A stretch of 64,000 bases of DNA, taken from positions 1-64,000 of the forward strand of contig NZ_NHON01000003.1 of NCBI RefSeq assembly GCF_002195995.1, given 5' to 3'. How positions within the stretch are numbered: position 1 is the first letter of the stretch; the number at the start of each line of letters is the position of its first letter. The position numbers and the translations under genes were made by a program. The notes under the pieces were generated by a model. That model had not been told where the DNA came from. It ran no database searches and saw only the letters and a list, made by a program, of their open reading frames with translations. The stretch is from Inquilinus limosus. GTDB taxonomy: Bacteria; Pseudomonadota; Alphaproteobacteria; DSM-16000; Inquilinaceae. Below, one piece after another: positions 1 to 8,993 of this stretch.

Positions 1-28
1 CATGCTGGCTGGGAGGAGGCCAGCCTGG

Positions 29-975
29 ATGGGTAAACCGTGCTCGATGGATCTCCGTGAGCGAGTGGTGCGGGCGGTGGAGCAGGAGGGGATGTCGCGG
101 CGTCAGGCGGCGGCGCGGTTTGGCATCGCTCCCAGCGTGGCCATCAAGTGGCTGGAGCGGTATCGCCGGACCGGCAGTGTGGCGCCGTCCCAGATCGGCG
201 GTTACAAGCCGAAGAGGCTCTCCGGGGCCTGGCGGGACTGGCTGATCGAGCGCTGCCGGGAGAAGGACTTCACCCTGCGCGGGCTGGTGGCGGAGCTGGC
301 CGAGCGGGGACTGAAGGTCGACTATCGCTCGGTGTGGGAGTTCGTGCACGCCGAGAAGCTGAGTTACAAAAAAAGACGCTGATCGCCAGCGAGCAGGACC
401 GCCCCGACGTCGCCCGGCGGCGGGCGCAGTGGCAGGCGCGTCAGACCCGGATCGATCCGTCCCGCTTGGTGTTCATCGACGAGACATGGGCCAAGACCAA
501 CATGGCGCCGCTGCGGGGCTGGGCGCCGTGCGGCCAGCGGCTCAAGGCCAAGGTGCCGCACCGCCGCTGGAAGACCATGACCTTCCTGGCGGCGCTGCGG
601 CAGGACCGCGTCGATGCTCCCTGGCTCCTCGATGGGCCGATCAACGGCGAGCGCTTCCGCCTCTATGTCGAGCAGGTGCTCGTGCCCACTCTCCGGCCGG
701 GTGACGTCGTCATCCTGGACAATCTCGGCTCGCACCGCGGCAAGGCCATCCGCCAAGCCATCCGCGACGCCGGCGCCAAGCTCTTCTTCCTGCCGAAATA
801 CTCCCCCGACCTCAACCCGATCGAGATGCTCTTCGCCAAGCTCAAGCACCTCCTGCGCAAGGCCGCTCGACGCAACCCCGACGCTATCTGCGACGCCATC
901 GCCTCCATCCTCGACACTGTCACCCCGCCACAGTGCCGCAACTTCTTCGCCCAGGCCGGTTATGACCTCAGATAA
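29..975 (+). CDS. IS630 family transposase, made by -1 frameshift
   Basis: The first frame (29-382) begins MGKPCSMDLRERV and holds the helix-turn-helix DNA-binding half. It stops at 380-382. The second frame carries the catalytic half: FIDETW, ILDNLGSH and NPIEMLFAKLK supply the D, D and E of the active site, with 34 residues between the second D and the E, as is standard for IS630/Tc1-mariner enzymes. The frames meet at a run of seven A followed by G (368-375). Slipping back one base there joins the reading frames without loss of residues. The catalytic residues are all present, so the enzyme may be active. A GTG/ATG start slightly upstream is possible, but the IS630 pattern favours 29. Confidence 0.88.
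368..375 (+). other. Programmed -1 frameshift site of the transposase
   Basis: Seven A residues followed by G. In the first frame the codons are AAA AAA AGA; a one-base backward slip gives AAA AAG and continues in the catalytic frame. A-runs of this kind are the established slippage signal in IS630 elements. Confidence 0.75.
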
Positions 976-998
976 ATTCATCCCGCTCTAGGCCGGGA

Positions 999-2015
999 TC
1001 AGGCCCGGCGGCGCCGGCGGCCCTCGCGCTCGCCGCCGCCTTCGGCCGGGCGGCCGGACTGCGCCTTGATCGGGCCCAGGAGCCGCTCCACCGCCTCGAC
1101 ATCCGGCACCGGACCGCGGGCGGTGCCGTTCACCGCCGCGACCATGGCCCGGATATGCTCCGGCGTCGTGCCGCAGCAGCCGCCGATGATGCGGGCGCCG
1201 GCATCGCGCGCCAGCACGGCGTAGTCGGCCATGATCTGCGGCGTGCCGTCATAGACGATGGCGCCCTCGCGGTATTGCGGGATGCCGCAATTGCCCTTGG
1301 CGACGATGATGTCGCCCGTCTCCGACGCGCGCACCAGGCCGAGGATGCTGTCCAGCAGTTGGGCCGGGCCGATGCCGCAATTGGCGCCGAAGGCACTGGG
1401 CCGGCAGGCGCAGTTGCGGCCATGGGTGATCGCCGCCTCCGGCGTCAGCCCCATCATGGTGCGGCCGTTGGTGTCGAAGGTCATGGTCGAGACGATCGGC
1501 AGGCCGGTACGGGACGCGCCCTCGATCGCCGCCTGGACCTCCTCCGCCGCCGAGATGGTCTCGATCCACAGCACGTCGACGCCGCCCTCGGCCAGCGCCT
1601 CGGCCTGCTCGGCGAAGGCGGCGACGCCCTCCTCGTAGCTCAGCGCGCCGATCGGCTGGAAGATGTCGCCGGTCGGGCCCATCGAGCCGGCGACGATCAC
1701 CGGCCGGTCGAATTCCTCGGCCACCGCGCGGGCGATGCGGGCACCGGCGACGTTCAGCTCGCGCACCCGGTTCTGGGCGCTGTGCAGCGCCAGCCGCCGC
1801 GCATTGCCGCCGAAGGTGTTGGTCAGGATGATGTCGGAGCCGGCCTCGGCGAAGCCGCGATGCACGGCCTGCACCCGCTCCGGCCGGTCGATGTTCCACA
1901 GCTCCGGGCTGTCGCCCGTCTCCAGCCCCTGGGCGAACAGGCCGGTGCCCATGCCGCCATCGGCGAACAGGATCGGCTTGGCGGCGAGCAGGTCATGAAA
2001 GCGGGTGGTGGACAT
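999..2015 (-). CDS. Homocysteine S-methyltransferase (betaine-homocysteine methyltransferase-like)
   Basis: A 338-residue cytoplasmic protein of the zinc-dependent homocysteine methyltransferase family (the BHMT/MetH N-terminal domain). The barrel opens with FADGGMGTGL. The zinc ligands are visible as C213 in GANCGIG and the pair C280-C281 in GGCCGT. The family transfers a methyl group to homocysteine to make methionine. The start at 2015 is preceded by AGGAAGG; an upstream in-frame start at 2084 has no comparable site. Its placement 2 kb from an MttB-type methyltransferase suggests it takes methyl groups released from a methylated amine. The protein ends in a Gly/Glu stretch followed by REGRRRRRA, a tail shared with two other enzymes of the pathway (16352-18418 and 18470-19381). 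The donor substrate is not determined by the sequence. Confidence 0.85.
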   Translation of the reverse strand: MSTTRFHDLLAAKPILFADGGMGTGLFAQGLETGDSPELWNIDRPERVQAVHRGFAEAGSDIILTNTFGGNARRLALHSAQNRVRELNVAGARIARAVAEEFDRPVIVAGSMGPTGDIFQPIGALSYEEGVAAFAEQAEALAEGGVDVLWIETISAAEEVQAAIEGASRTGLPIVSTMTFDTNGRTMMGLTPEAAITHGRNCACRPSAFGANCGIGPAQLLDSILGLVRASETGDIIVAKGNCGIPQYREGAIVYDGTPQIMADYAVLARDAGARIIGGCCGTTPEHIRAMVAAVNGTARGPVPDVEAVERLLGPIKAQSGRPAEGGGEREGRRRRRA

Positions 2016-2222
2016 GGCCGGACCTTCCTGGAAACCGCGCGGGCACAGGCGACGGTACCGCCGGGCCGATGCGAACTCCATCACAATATAAGGACATCGT
2101 TATGAATTTATATCCCGCCTGCGACGCGGGTTCGCCCGGCGTCGCCGCGCTGCGAGTCGTTCGTCATTGCCTTCGGCCCGCCGCCGGGCGGAGAAGCGAA
2201 GAACGAGCGAGCGGAGACGGCG
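2016..2222. promoter_or_regulatory. Divergent intergenic region, homocysteine methyltransferase / iron exporter
   Basis: This 207-base gap separates divergent genes. It holds the only AT-rich patch nearby (about 2082-2114), where ATATAA (2086-2091) and TTATAT (2108-2113) form an inverted repeat around 16 bases. The patch probably contains the promoter(s). I could not recognise an Irr or RirA iron box. Confidence 0.3.
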
Positions 2223-3179
2223 ATGAAGGACTTTTCCGAACTGAGCGAGCGCGAGCTGCTGGCCCTGGCGATCTCGCTGGAGGAGGAGGATGCGCGGATC
2301 TATGGCGATTTTGCCGAGGGGCTGGTCGCCGACTTTCCCGCCTCGGCCGCGGTGTTCCGCGGCATGTCGCGGGAGGAGGACGGACACCGCCACCGGCTGC
2401 TGGAGCTCTACAAGGAGCGCTTCGGCGACCATGTCCCGCTGATCAACCGCCACGTCGTCCGCGGCTTCATCCGCCGCCGGCCGGTCTGGCTGTCCCGGCC
2501 GCTGGCGCTGGAGACCGTGCGCAAGCAGGCCGAGGCGATGGAGGCGGAGACCCGGCGCTTCTACGAGCGCGCCGCCGGCCGCGCCACCGACGCCTCGATC
2601 CGCCAGCTGCTGGGCGACCTGGCGGCGGAGGAGCGGCGGCACGAGCATGTGGCGGGCCAGCTCGAGGCGAAGCACGTGCCCGCCAAGGTGCAGGCGCGCG
2701 AGGGCGAGGACGAGCGCCGGCTGTTCGTGCTGCAGATCGTGCAGCCGGGCCTGGCCGGGCTGATGGACGGGTCGGTCTCCACCCTCGCCCCGCTCTTCGC
2801 CGCGGCCTTCGCCACCCATGACAGCTTCGACACCTTCCTGGTCGGCCTCGCCGCCTCGGTCGGCGCCGGCATCAGCATGGGCTTCGCCGAGGCGCTGTCC
2901 GACGACGGCAGCCTGACCGGCCGCGGCCGGCCCTGGCTGCGCGGCCTGGTCTGCGGCGGCATGACCGCGCTGGGCGGCCTCGGCCACACCCTGCCCTACC
3001 TGATCCCGGACTTCCGCGTCGCCACCGGCATCGCCATCGCCGTGGTGGCGGTGGAGCTGGCGGTGATCTCCTGGATCCGCCATCGCTTCATGGACACGCC
3101 GCTGCTGTCCTCCGCCTTCCAGGTGGTGGTCGGCGGGGTGCTGGTGTTCCTGACCGGGATCCTGATCGGCAGCGCGTAG
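2223..3179 (+). CDS. mbfA: MbfA-type membrane-bound ferritin / iron(II) exporter
   Basis: 318 residues with two parts. Residues about 1-150 are a ferritin/rubrerythrin-like four-helix domain rich in E and H (ALAISLEEEDARIYGDFAE, REEDGHRHRL, AAEERRHEH). Residues about 165-318 are a VIT1/CCC1-type membrane domain with the typical DGSVSTLAPLFAAAFAT and GAGISMGFAEALSDDG segments. This fusion is the MbfA architecture known from rhizobia, where it exports iron and protects against iron and peroxide stress. GGAG sits 6 bases before the ATG. The gene is alone, convergent with a secreted-protein gene 21 bases away. In relatives mbfA is Irr-controlled, but no operator was recognised here. Confidence 0.88.
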   Translation: MKDFSELSERELLALAISLEEEDARIYGDFAEGLVADFPASAAVFRGMSREEDGHRHRLLELYKERFGDHVPLINRHVVRGFIRRRPVWLSRPLALETVRKQAEAMEAETRRFYERAAGRATDASIRQLLGDLAAEERRHEHVAGQLEAKHVPAKVQAREGEDERRLFVLQIVQPGLAGLMDGSVSTLAPLFAAAFATHDSFDTFLVGLAASVGAGISMGFAEALSDDGSLTGRGRPWLRGLVCGGMTALGGLGHTLPYLIPDFRVATGIAIAVVAVELAVISWIRHRFMDTPLLSSAFQVVVGGVLVFLTGILIGSA

Positions 3180-3200
3180 ACCGCCGCCCGCGTGGAGCGA

Positions 3201-3932
3201 TCAGAACCGGGCCAGCTTGCCGTCGTCGTCGAGCCGGGCCCGGCCGGTGTCGTGCGCCGCGATCAGCTGCAGCTGCGCCTCGGCGACCTTGCGCCGGTAG
3301 CTGCGCGCCTCCTCGCTTCCCTTGCCCGGGAAAGCCGGGTCGGCCTGCAGGGCGGTGAAGGTGGCCCGGGCCTCGTCGAAGCGGCCCAGCCGGCGCTCCA
3401 GCTCCCCCGCCAGCATGCGGGTGCCGATGGCGTCCTCTCCCTGAGCGGCCTTGCTCGCGGCGAGCTGGCGCAGGGCGTCGAGGGCCTCGCCGGCATGGCG
3501 CGGATACAGGTCGCCGCCCGCCTCCCACGTCGCCTCCAGCAGCGCGTCGGCGATGCGGTCCGGCGTGTCGCCCATGAACTCACGCTGCTTCGCCAGGCGG
3601 TAATAGGCCGAGTCCGCGGCCAGCCAGCCCCGGTACTGGGCCGAGGCCACGAAGGGACGCAGCTTCGCCAGCTCGGACTCGGTGTAGCTGCCGTCGCGAT
3701 CGATGATGAAGCCGTTGCCGGGACAGGCCACCAGCGGTGCCGGCGATTCGATCGGCCCGACCAGCTGCCCGTCGAAATAGGAGCCGTAGGAGGTGCCCGA
3801 GGTCATCACCGAGACGGTGAAGGGCTTGCCGTCGATCGGGCAGGTGAAGGTGGCCGGTGCGACCGTCAGGGCCCCGGCCGATGCCGGCAGCAGCAGCGAT
3901 CCCAGTGCCAGCGCGGCCAGTCGCATCCTCAT
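3201..3932 (-). CDS. Secreted protein of unknown function with a Cys motif and helical repeats
   Basis: 243 residues beginning with a clear signal peptide (MRMRLAALALGSLLLPASAGA). The mature N-terminus has FTCPIDGKPFTV, a Cys-containing turn resembling part of a zinc or redox site, with a second Cys in LVACPGNGF. The C-terminal half is helical and reads like tetratricopeptide repeats (LAGELERRLGRFDEARATFTAL). I recognise no enzyme. The ATG at 3932 has GGAGGA 5 bases upstream; another in-frame ATG at 3926 is possible. The gene sits between mbfA and the MttB-type gene, but nothing in it ties it to either. Confidence 0.7.
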   Translation of the reverse strand: MRMRLAALALGSLLLPASAGALTVAPATFTCPIDGKPFTVSVMTSGTSYGSYFDGQLVGPIESPAPLVACPGNGFIIDRDGSYTESELAKLRPFVASAQYRGWLAADSAYYRLAKQREFMGDTPDRIADALLEATWEAGGDLYPRHAGEALDALRQLAASKAAQGEDAIGTRMLAGELERRLGRFDEARATFTALQADPAFPGKGSEEARSYRRKVAEAQLQLIAAHDTGRARLDDDGKLARF

Positions 3933-4033
3933 CACGATCCTCCGTCTCGCTCGGCGGATATGAGGGCGCCCGACCATGCGCCTGGCATGGCCGACCGATG
4001 GCGGTTTCGGGGCGGTCGCGCCGGCGCCGCGCC

Positions 4034-5563
4034 TCAGTCGCTCGGCACCCCGCCCTCTTCCTTGCGCTTCGCCACGAAGGCGTCGAGCTCCTCGGCGATG
4101 GCGGGGTCGAGCGGCGGCGGCTCGAACTCCGCCAGGATGCGCTTGTACAGCTGGTGCGCCCGCTGGGTCGCGTCCGGCGCCCCGGCCTCCTGCCAGGCCT
4201 CGAAGTTGCGCCAGTCGGACAGCAGCGGCGCGTAGAAGGCGGTCTCGTAGCGCGCCAGGGTGTGCTGCGCGCCGAAGAAGTGCCCGCCAGGCCCGACCTC
4301 GCGGATGGCGTCGAGGCCGAGCGTGTCGTCATCGACCACCAGCGGCCGCAGGAACTCGGTCATCGTCTGCACCAGCTCGGCATCGATGATCATCTTCTCG
4401 AAGCTGGCGCGCAGGCCCCCCTCGAGCCAGCCGAGGCTGTGCATCACCATGTTGGCGTGGCCCTGCACCGCCGCCCACAGCGACACCATGCTCTCATAGG
4501 TCGCCTGCACGTCGACCGCGTTCGAGGCGTTGGTGTTGGAGGACCGATAGGGGATGCCGTAGCGCCGCGCCAGCTGGCCGCCGGCCAGCGCCGCCTTGGC
4601 GTATTCCGGCGTGCCGAAGGCCGGCGCGCCGGACTTCATGTCGACATTCGAGGTGAAGCCGCCATACATCACCGGTGCGCCGGGCCTGACCAGCTGGATC
4701 AGCGCGATGGTCGCCAGCGCCTCGGCATTCTGCTGCGCCAGCGCGCCGGCCAGCGTCGCCGGGGCCATGGCGCCGGACAGGGTGAAGGGCGTGACCGTCA
4801 CGATCTGCCCGGCCTTCGCCATCTCGACCAGCCCCTCGATCATCGGCCCGTCCAGGCGCAGCGGCGAGGAGGTGTTGACCACGGTGAACAGGCTCGGCTC
4901 GCGTTCCAGCTGCTCGCGGCCGATGCCGCGGGCAATGCGGGCGATCTCGATGCCGTCGCGCATCCGCACCCGGCCCAGCGCATAGGCGTGGAACGGCTTG
5001 TCCGACAGGGTCACGAAGGCGCGCAGGGCGTCGAGATGCCGGGTCGAGGGATGCAGGTCCACCGGCTCGACCGGATAGCCGCCGAAGATGTGCATCGCGT
5101 TCAGCGACTGGCCGAGGCGCAGCAGGTTGCAGTAGTCGCGATAGTTGCCGACCCGCCGCCCGCCCTCGATGTCGGACACATTCGGCGCCGAGCCGACCGA
5201 GGCGAAGACGATCGACCGGCCGCCCATTTGGACGTCGCGCTCCGGGTTGCGGGCATGGAAGGTGTAGGTGGACGGCGCCTTCGCCACCGCGTCCAGCACC
5301 AGGCCGCGATCGAGGCGGACGCGGCGGCTGCCGGGCGTGGTCCGGGCGCCGGCGCGGCGCAGGATCTCGATCGCCTCGTCATGCAGGAAGTCCATCCCGA
5401 TCTCTTCCAGGATGGTCAGCGAGGCGTCATGGATGCGCTCGACCTGATCGGGCCGCAGCACCTCGACCGGCGGCATCGGGTTCTCCACCAGCTGCCAGGG
5501 AAGCTGGTGGAGGCCGCCCGCGCCATCACGGCGGCGGCGGGGTGTGGTGCGGCTGCGGCTCAT
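4034..5563 (-). CDS. Trimethylamine methyltransferase (MttB) family protein without pyrrolysine
   Basis: 509 residues, full length for the MttB/COG5598 family of TIM-barrel methyltransferases, which move a methyl group from a methylated amine to a corrinoid protein. Typical segments are RPDQVERIHDASLTILEEIG, TVVNTSSPLRLDGPMIEGL and TVTPFTLSGAMAPATLAGAL. The frame has no internal UAG, so this is not the pyrrolysine trimethylamine enzyme. Non-Pyl relatives act on quaternary amines such as glycine betaine (MtgB), proline betaine or carnitine, and that is the best guess here. The likely partners are the corrinoid protein (24277-24981), the methylTHF methyltransferase (18470-19381) and the activase (16352-18418), all on the same strand but 11-20 kb away. 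The first 29 residues are basic and poorly conserved in character; translation could begin at M30. Confidence 0.87.
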   Translation of the reverse strand: MSRSRTTPRRRRDGAGGLHQLPWQLVENPMPPVEVLRPDQVERIHDASLTILEEIGMDFLHDEAIEILRRAGARTTPGSRRVRLDRGLVLDAVAKAPSTYTFHARNPERDVQMGGRSIVFASVGSAPNVSDIEGGRRVGNYRDYCNLLRLGQSLNAMHIFGGYPVEPVDLHPSTRHLDALRAFVTLSDKPFHAYALGRVRMRDGIEIARIARGIGREQLEREPSLFTVVNTSSPLRLDGPMIEGLVEMAKAGQIVTVTPFTLSGAMAPATLAGALAQQNAEALATIALIQLVRPGAPVMYGGFTSNVDMKSGAPAFGTPEYAKAALAGGQLARRYGIPYRSSNTNASNAVDVQATYESMVSLWAAVQGHANMVMHSLGWLEGGLRASFEKMIIDAELVQTMTEFLRPLVVDDDTLGLDAIREVGPGGHFFGAQHTLARYETAFYAPLLSDWRNFEAWQEAGAPDATQRAHQLYKRILAEFEPPPLDPAIAEELDAFVAKRKEEGGVPSD

Positions 5564-5752
5564 CCTGACCTCGTCTCGATCTCGGGCGACTCCCGGCGCT
5601 CAACCCTGGCACGGCCGGCGCCACGCCGCGCCGCCCGGATTCGCCATGCAGCGACGTCAGCGCGACATGTGACACAAGGCACGACGGCAGCCATAATCCT
5701 GCTGTAATATGCGAGCAGCTCTCAATTGGACCGTATTTCCGTGGAGGATTGA

Positions 5753-6880
5753 ATGTCCCGCCTGCTGGAACCCGGCGATCCCGCGCCGCCTTTCGTGGTC
5801 CCGACGCCGCAGCGGCCGGATTTCCGCTTCGACACCGTGGCCGGGCGCTATGTCGTCCTGAGCTTTTTCGGCTCGGCCGGGGACGCGCAGTCCAAGCGGC
5901 TGCTGTCGGCGATCGCGGCCGAGGTCGGCCCCTTCAACGACGGCCACGCCACCTTCTTCGGCGTCACCCAGGACCGCAACGACGCCCAGCCGGGGCGGCT
6001 GCCGACCCGCGTTCCGGGGCTGCGCCACTTCTTCGATTTCGACGGCAAGATCAGCCCGTCCTACGGCACCGAGCAGCGCAAGATCAGCTATGTGCTGTCG
6101 CCCAACCTGCGCGTGCTGGCCCGCTTCCCGATCGAGGACGGGGTCGAGCATGCCAGGATCCTGACGGAGTTCGTCAGCAGGCTGCCGCCGCTGACCCGGC
6201 TGGGCACGGCCACGCCCGGCGCGCCGGTGCTGGTGGTGCCGTATCTGTTCGAGCCGGAGTTCTGCCGCGCCCTGATCGACTACTACAAGAAGGTCGGGGG
6301 CGAGGAGAGCGGCTTCATGCAGACGCTGCCGGACGGCCGCACCGCCGCCGCGGTCGACCACGCGCACAAGAAGCGCAAGGACGCCACGATCGAGGACGAG
6401 CCGCTGCGCCTCGCCATGAAGGCCCGGATCGAGCGCCGCCTGGTGCCCGAGATCAAGAAGGCGTTCCAGTTCAACGCCACCCGGATCGAGCGCTACATCG
6501 TCGCCTGCTATGATTCCGGCGAGGGCGGCTATTTCCGCGCCCATCGCGACAACACCACCAAGGGCACGGCGCACCGCCGCTTCGCCGTCACCATCAACCT
6601 CAACGCCGACGACTTCGAGGGCGGCGAGCTGCGCTTCCCGGAATACGACCGCCACAGCTACAAGGCGCCGACCGGCGGGGCGGTGGTGTTCTCCTGCTCG
6701 CTGCTGCACGAGGCGCTGCCGGTGACCAAGGGCACGCGCTACTGCACCCTGCCCTTCCTGTATGACGAGGAGGGCGCCAAGATCCGCGAGCAGAACCTGT
6801 CCTATTTCGCGGATGACAATTTGCGCGGCCAGCTCGAGCGCAACCTGATCGGCGGCAACAAGGAGAAGGCCGCCGGCTGA
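5753..6880 (+). CDS. Peroxiredoxin-like domain fused to a 2OG-Fe(II) oxygenase (prolyl 4-hydroxylase type)
   Basis: 375 residues. Residues 1-150 resemble an AhpC/TSA thioredoxin fold (PGDPAPPFVVPTPQ, YVVLSFFGSAGD) but contain no cysteine at all; the first Cys is C171. It therefore cannot be a working peroxiredoxin and may be a binding or structural domain. Residues about 160-340 are a P4Hc dioxygenase domain: H264 and D266 (FRAHRD) and H319 (LLHE) are the iron ligands, and R329 is positioned to bind 2-oxoglutarate. Such enzymes hydroxylate prolyl or other side chains using O2. GGAGG precedes the ATG by 8 bases. The target is unknown. The gene is divergent from the MttB-type gene and followed by an aminotransferase. 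Confidence 0.85.
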   Translation: MSRLLEPGDPAPPFVVPTPQRPDFRFDTVAGRYVVLSFFGSAGDAQSKRLLSAIAAEVGPFNDGHATFFGVTQDRNDAQPGRLPTRVPGLRHFFDFDGKISPSYGTEQRKISYVLSPNLRVLARFPIEDGVEHARILTEFVSRLPPLTRLGTATPGAPVLVVPYLFEPEFCRALIDYYKKVGGEESGFMQTLPDGRTAAAVDHAHKKRKDATIEDEPLRLAMKARIERRLVPEIKKAFQFNATRIERYIVACYDSGEGGYFRAHRDNTTKGTAHRRFAVTINLNADDFEGGELRFPEYDRHSYKAPTGGAVVFSCSLLHEALPVTKGTRYCTLPFLYDEEGAKIREQNLSYFADDNLRGQLERNLIGGNKEKAAG

Positions 6881-7007
6881 CAGCCAGGCGCATTGCGTGC
6901 GGCAGGGCAGAGCCGACGTGGCTGCATGGCTCCGCCCTCGCCCGCCGGCGCTCCGCATCGCTAGCCTTGGCGCATCGTTCCGACACGACCGCGCCCCGGA
7001 GACGGCC

Positions 7008-8312
7008 ATGCAGAGCCTCGAGACTATGATGACCGACGACCTCCGCGCCTTCCGGCGGCAGGCGGGAGACCGGCATGCCGCCTTCAAGGCTCGCGGCCTG
7101 AAGCTGGACAGCACCCGGGGCAAGCCGTCGCCGGAGCAGCTCGACTTGTCGAACGAGCTGCTGTCCCTGCCCGGCCCGGACGGGTTCCGCTCGGCCGATG
7201 GCGGCGACTGCCGCAACTATCTCGGCGATGTCCGCGGCCTGCCGGAGGCGCGGGCGCTGTTCGCCTCGGTGCTGGGCGCCCCGGCGGAGCAGGTGCTGGT
7301 CGGCGGCAATTCCAGCCTGACGCTGATGCACGACCTGATCGCCTTCGCCCTGCTGCACGGCGTGCCGGGCGGCGACAGGCCCTGGGCGGCGCAGGCCCCG
7401 GTCACCTTCCTGTGCCCGGTTCCCGGCTATGACCGCCACTTCTCCATCTGCGAGGGCTTCGGCATCCGCCTGGTGCCGGTGCCGCTGACCGGGCACGGGC
7501 CGGACATGGACGTGGTCGAGCGGCTGGTCGCCGCGGATCCGTCGGTCAAAGGCATCTGGTGCGTGCCGAAATACAGCAACCCGACCGCCGAGACCTATTC
7601 GCCCGAGACGGTCGAGCGGCTGGCCACGATGCGCACGGCCGCGCCGGATTTCCGGCTGTTCTGGGACAACGCCTATGCGGTGCACCACCTGACCGACCGG
7701 CCGCACCGGCTGGCCAACATCCTGGAGGCCTGCGGCCGGCACGGCCATGGCGACCGGCCCCTCATCTTCGGGTCGACCTCGAAGATCACCTTCGCCGGCG
7801 CCGGCCTGTCTCTCTTCGCCGGCTCGACCGCCAACATGGACTGGGCCCGGAAGCATCTCAGCCGCCAGTCGATCGGCCCGGACAAGCTGAACCAGCTGCG
7901 CCACGTCCGGCTGCTGCGCGACGAGGCAGGCATCGCCGCGCTGATGGAGCGGCACCGCCGGATCATCATGCCGAAGTTCCAGCGCGTGCAGGCGGTGTTC
8001 GCCGAGCATCTCGGCGGCGCCGGCATCGCCCGCTGGACCGAGCCGGAGGGCGGCTACTTCATCAGCCTGGATGTCCGGCGCGGCAGTGCCCGCCGCACCG
8101 TGGCCCTGGCGCAGGAGGCTGGGGTGGCGATGGTGGCACCGGGCGCGACCTTCCCCTATGGCCGCGACCCGGATGACCGGAACATCCGCATCGCCCCGAC
8201 CTTTCCGGCGCTGCCCGAGGTCGGGCTGGCGGCCGAGGGCGTGGCCCTGTCGGTGCTGGTCGCGACCAGCGAGGCGATCCTGGCCGAGCGCGAGGCCGGC
8301 GGCGGCCACTGA
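7008..8312 (+). CDS. PLP-dependent aminotransferase, aspartate aminotransferase-like (class I fold)
   Basis: 434 residues. The pyridoxal-phosphate site is visible in STSKITFAGAG, where K is the Schiff-base lysine, and in the conserved WDNAYAVHHL and VPKYSNPTAETYSPE segments. The overall pattern (FRRQAGDRHAAFKARGLKLD at the start, then GNSSLTLMHDLIAFAL) matches the subgroup typified by the corynebacterial/mycobacterial aspartate aminotransferase (PF12897), not the classical AspC group. The ATG at 7008 follows GGAG by 6 bases. Substrate is inferred only from subfamily. It follows the oxygenase gene by 127 bases and precedes a secreted protein on the same strand. Confidence 0.82.
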   Translation: MQSLETMMTDDLRAFRRQAGDRHAAFKARGLKLDSTRGKPSPEQLDLSNELLSLPGPDGFRSADGGDCRNYLGDVRGLPEARALFASVLGAPAEQVLVGGNSSLTLMHDLIAFALLHGVPGGDRPWAAQAPVTFLCPVPGYDRHFSICEGFGIRLVPVPLTGHGPDMDVVERLVAADPSVKGIWCVPKYSNPTAETYSPETVERLATMRTAAPDFRLFWDNAYAVHHLTDRPHRLANILEACGRHGHGDRPLIFGSTSKITFAGAGLSLFAGSTANMDWARKHLSRQSIGPDKLNQLRHVRLLRDEAGIAALMERHRRIIMPKFQRVQAVFAEHLGGAGIARWTEPEGGYFISLDVRRGSARRTVALAQEAGVAMVAPGATFPYGRDPDDRNIRIAPTFPALPEVGLAAEGVALSVLVATSEAILAEREAGGGH

Positions 8313-8399
8313 GGCCGGGGCCGATCGACGGAACACGGCCCGTCATCCGTGGGTTCAGGGTACCGGTTGCCCGGTCCCCTCACCCCGAAGGACGACAGC

Positions 8400-8984
8400 A
8401 TGCGCCACCCGTCCCTGCTCCGCGCCGCCGCCATCGCCCTGGCCCTGGCGACCGGCACGGTTGCGGCTCAGGCCGACGACGCCCAGCAGCTCGCGGCCAA
8501 GGGGGCCGAACTGCTGAAGGCCGGCCAGCCGGAGGAGGCCTACAAGGCCTTGAACGATGCCGCGATCGAGGCCTGGCTGCAGTCGCCGCTGGGCTTCCGC
8601 CGCACCCTGCTGGTGTCCGCGCCGGCGCAGAGCTTCGGCACCTACAGCCCGCGCGAGACCAACGTGTTCGACGGCAACACGCCGCTGCGCTTCTACGCCG
8701 AGCCCACCGGCTTCGGCTGGGCCACCGATGGCGAGCTGTACCGCATCGACCTGTCGATCGACTTCTCGCTGCGCTCGGCCGACGGCAAGCCGCTGGGCGA
8801 GCAGAAGGACTTCCAGGACTTCAAGATCGAGAGCCGCGAGCGGGTGCGGGAGATGTTCTTCAATCTCACCCTGACCCTGAACGGCGCCCCGGACGGCCAG
8901 TATGTCGTGACCTTCACGGTGCACGACCACGCCACCGGCAAGGACGGGTCGTTCGACATGCCCTTCGAGATCAAGCACGGCTGA
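8400..8984 (+). CDS. Secreted protein of unknown function
   Basis: 194 residues with a cleavable signal peptide (about residues 1-25, ending TVAAQADD). The mature part opens with a short helical stretch (QQLAAKGAELLKAGQPEEAYKAL) and continues as a beta-rich domain (TNVFDGNTPLRFYAEPTGFG, YRIDLSIDFSLRSADGKPL, GQYVVTFTVHDHATGK). It looks like a periplasmic beta-sandwich, but I recognise no named family. AAGGA lies 8 bases upstream of the ATG. It ends 9 bases from the 3' end of a convergent LysR gene. Confidence 0.75.
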   Translation: MRHPSLLRAAAIALALATGTVAAQADDAQQLAAKGAELLKAGQPEEAYKALNDAAIEAWLQSPLGFRRTLLVSAPAQSFGTYSPRETNVFDGNTPLRFYAEPTGFGWATDGELYRIDLSIDFSLRSADGKPLGEQKDFQDFKIESRERVREMFFNLTLTLNGAPDGQYVVTFTVHDHATGKDGSFDMPFEIKHG

Positions 8985-8993
8985 CGGCAGGGA

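Larger units (their letters stand above)
1..990 (+). mobile_element. IS630-family insertion sequence, left end outside the window
   Basis: The element carries a two-frame DDE transposase and no cargo. The coding part ends at 975. A TA dinucleotide at 989-990, the usual IS630 target duplication, is the likely right boundary and lies only 9 bases from the stop codon of the neighbouring methyltransferase gene. The left terminal repeat is not visible, because the window opens about 28 bases before the transposase start, so the ends could not be compared. Boundary assignment is inference; family assignment is firm. Confidence 0.8.

Noticed and set aside
2016-2222. Irr or RirA box upstream of mbfA
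   Set aside because: The AT-rich repeat does not match the patterns I know for either box; without a motif search it should not be claimed.
4034-5563. Pyrrolysine-containing trimethylamine methyltransferase
   Set aside because: There is no in-frame UAG within the gene, and no pylT or pylS-like gene is visible. It belongs to the non-Pyl branch.
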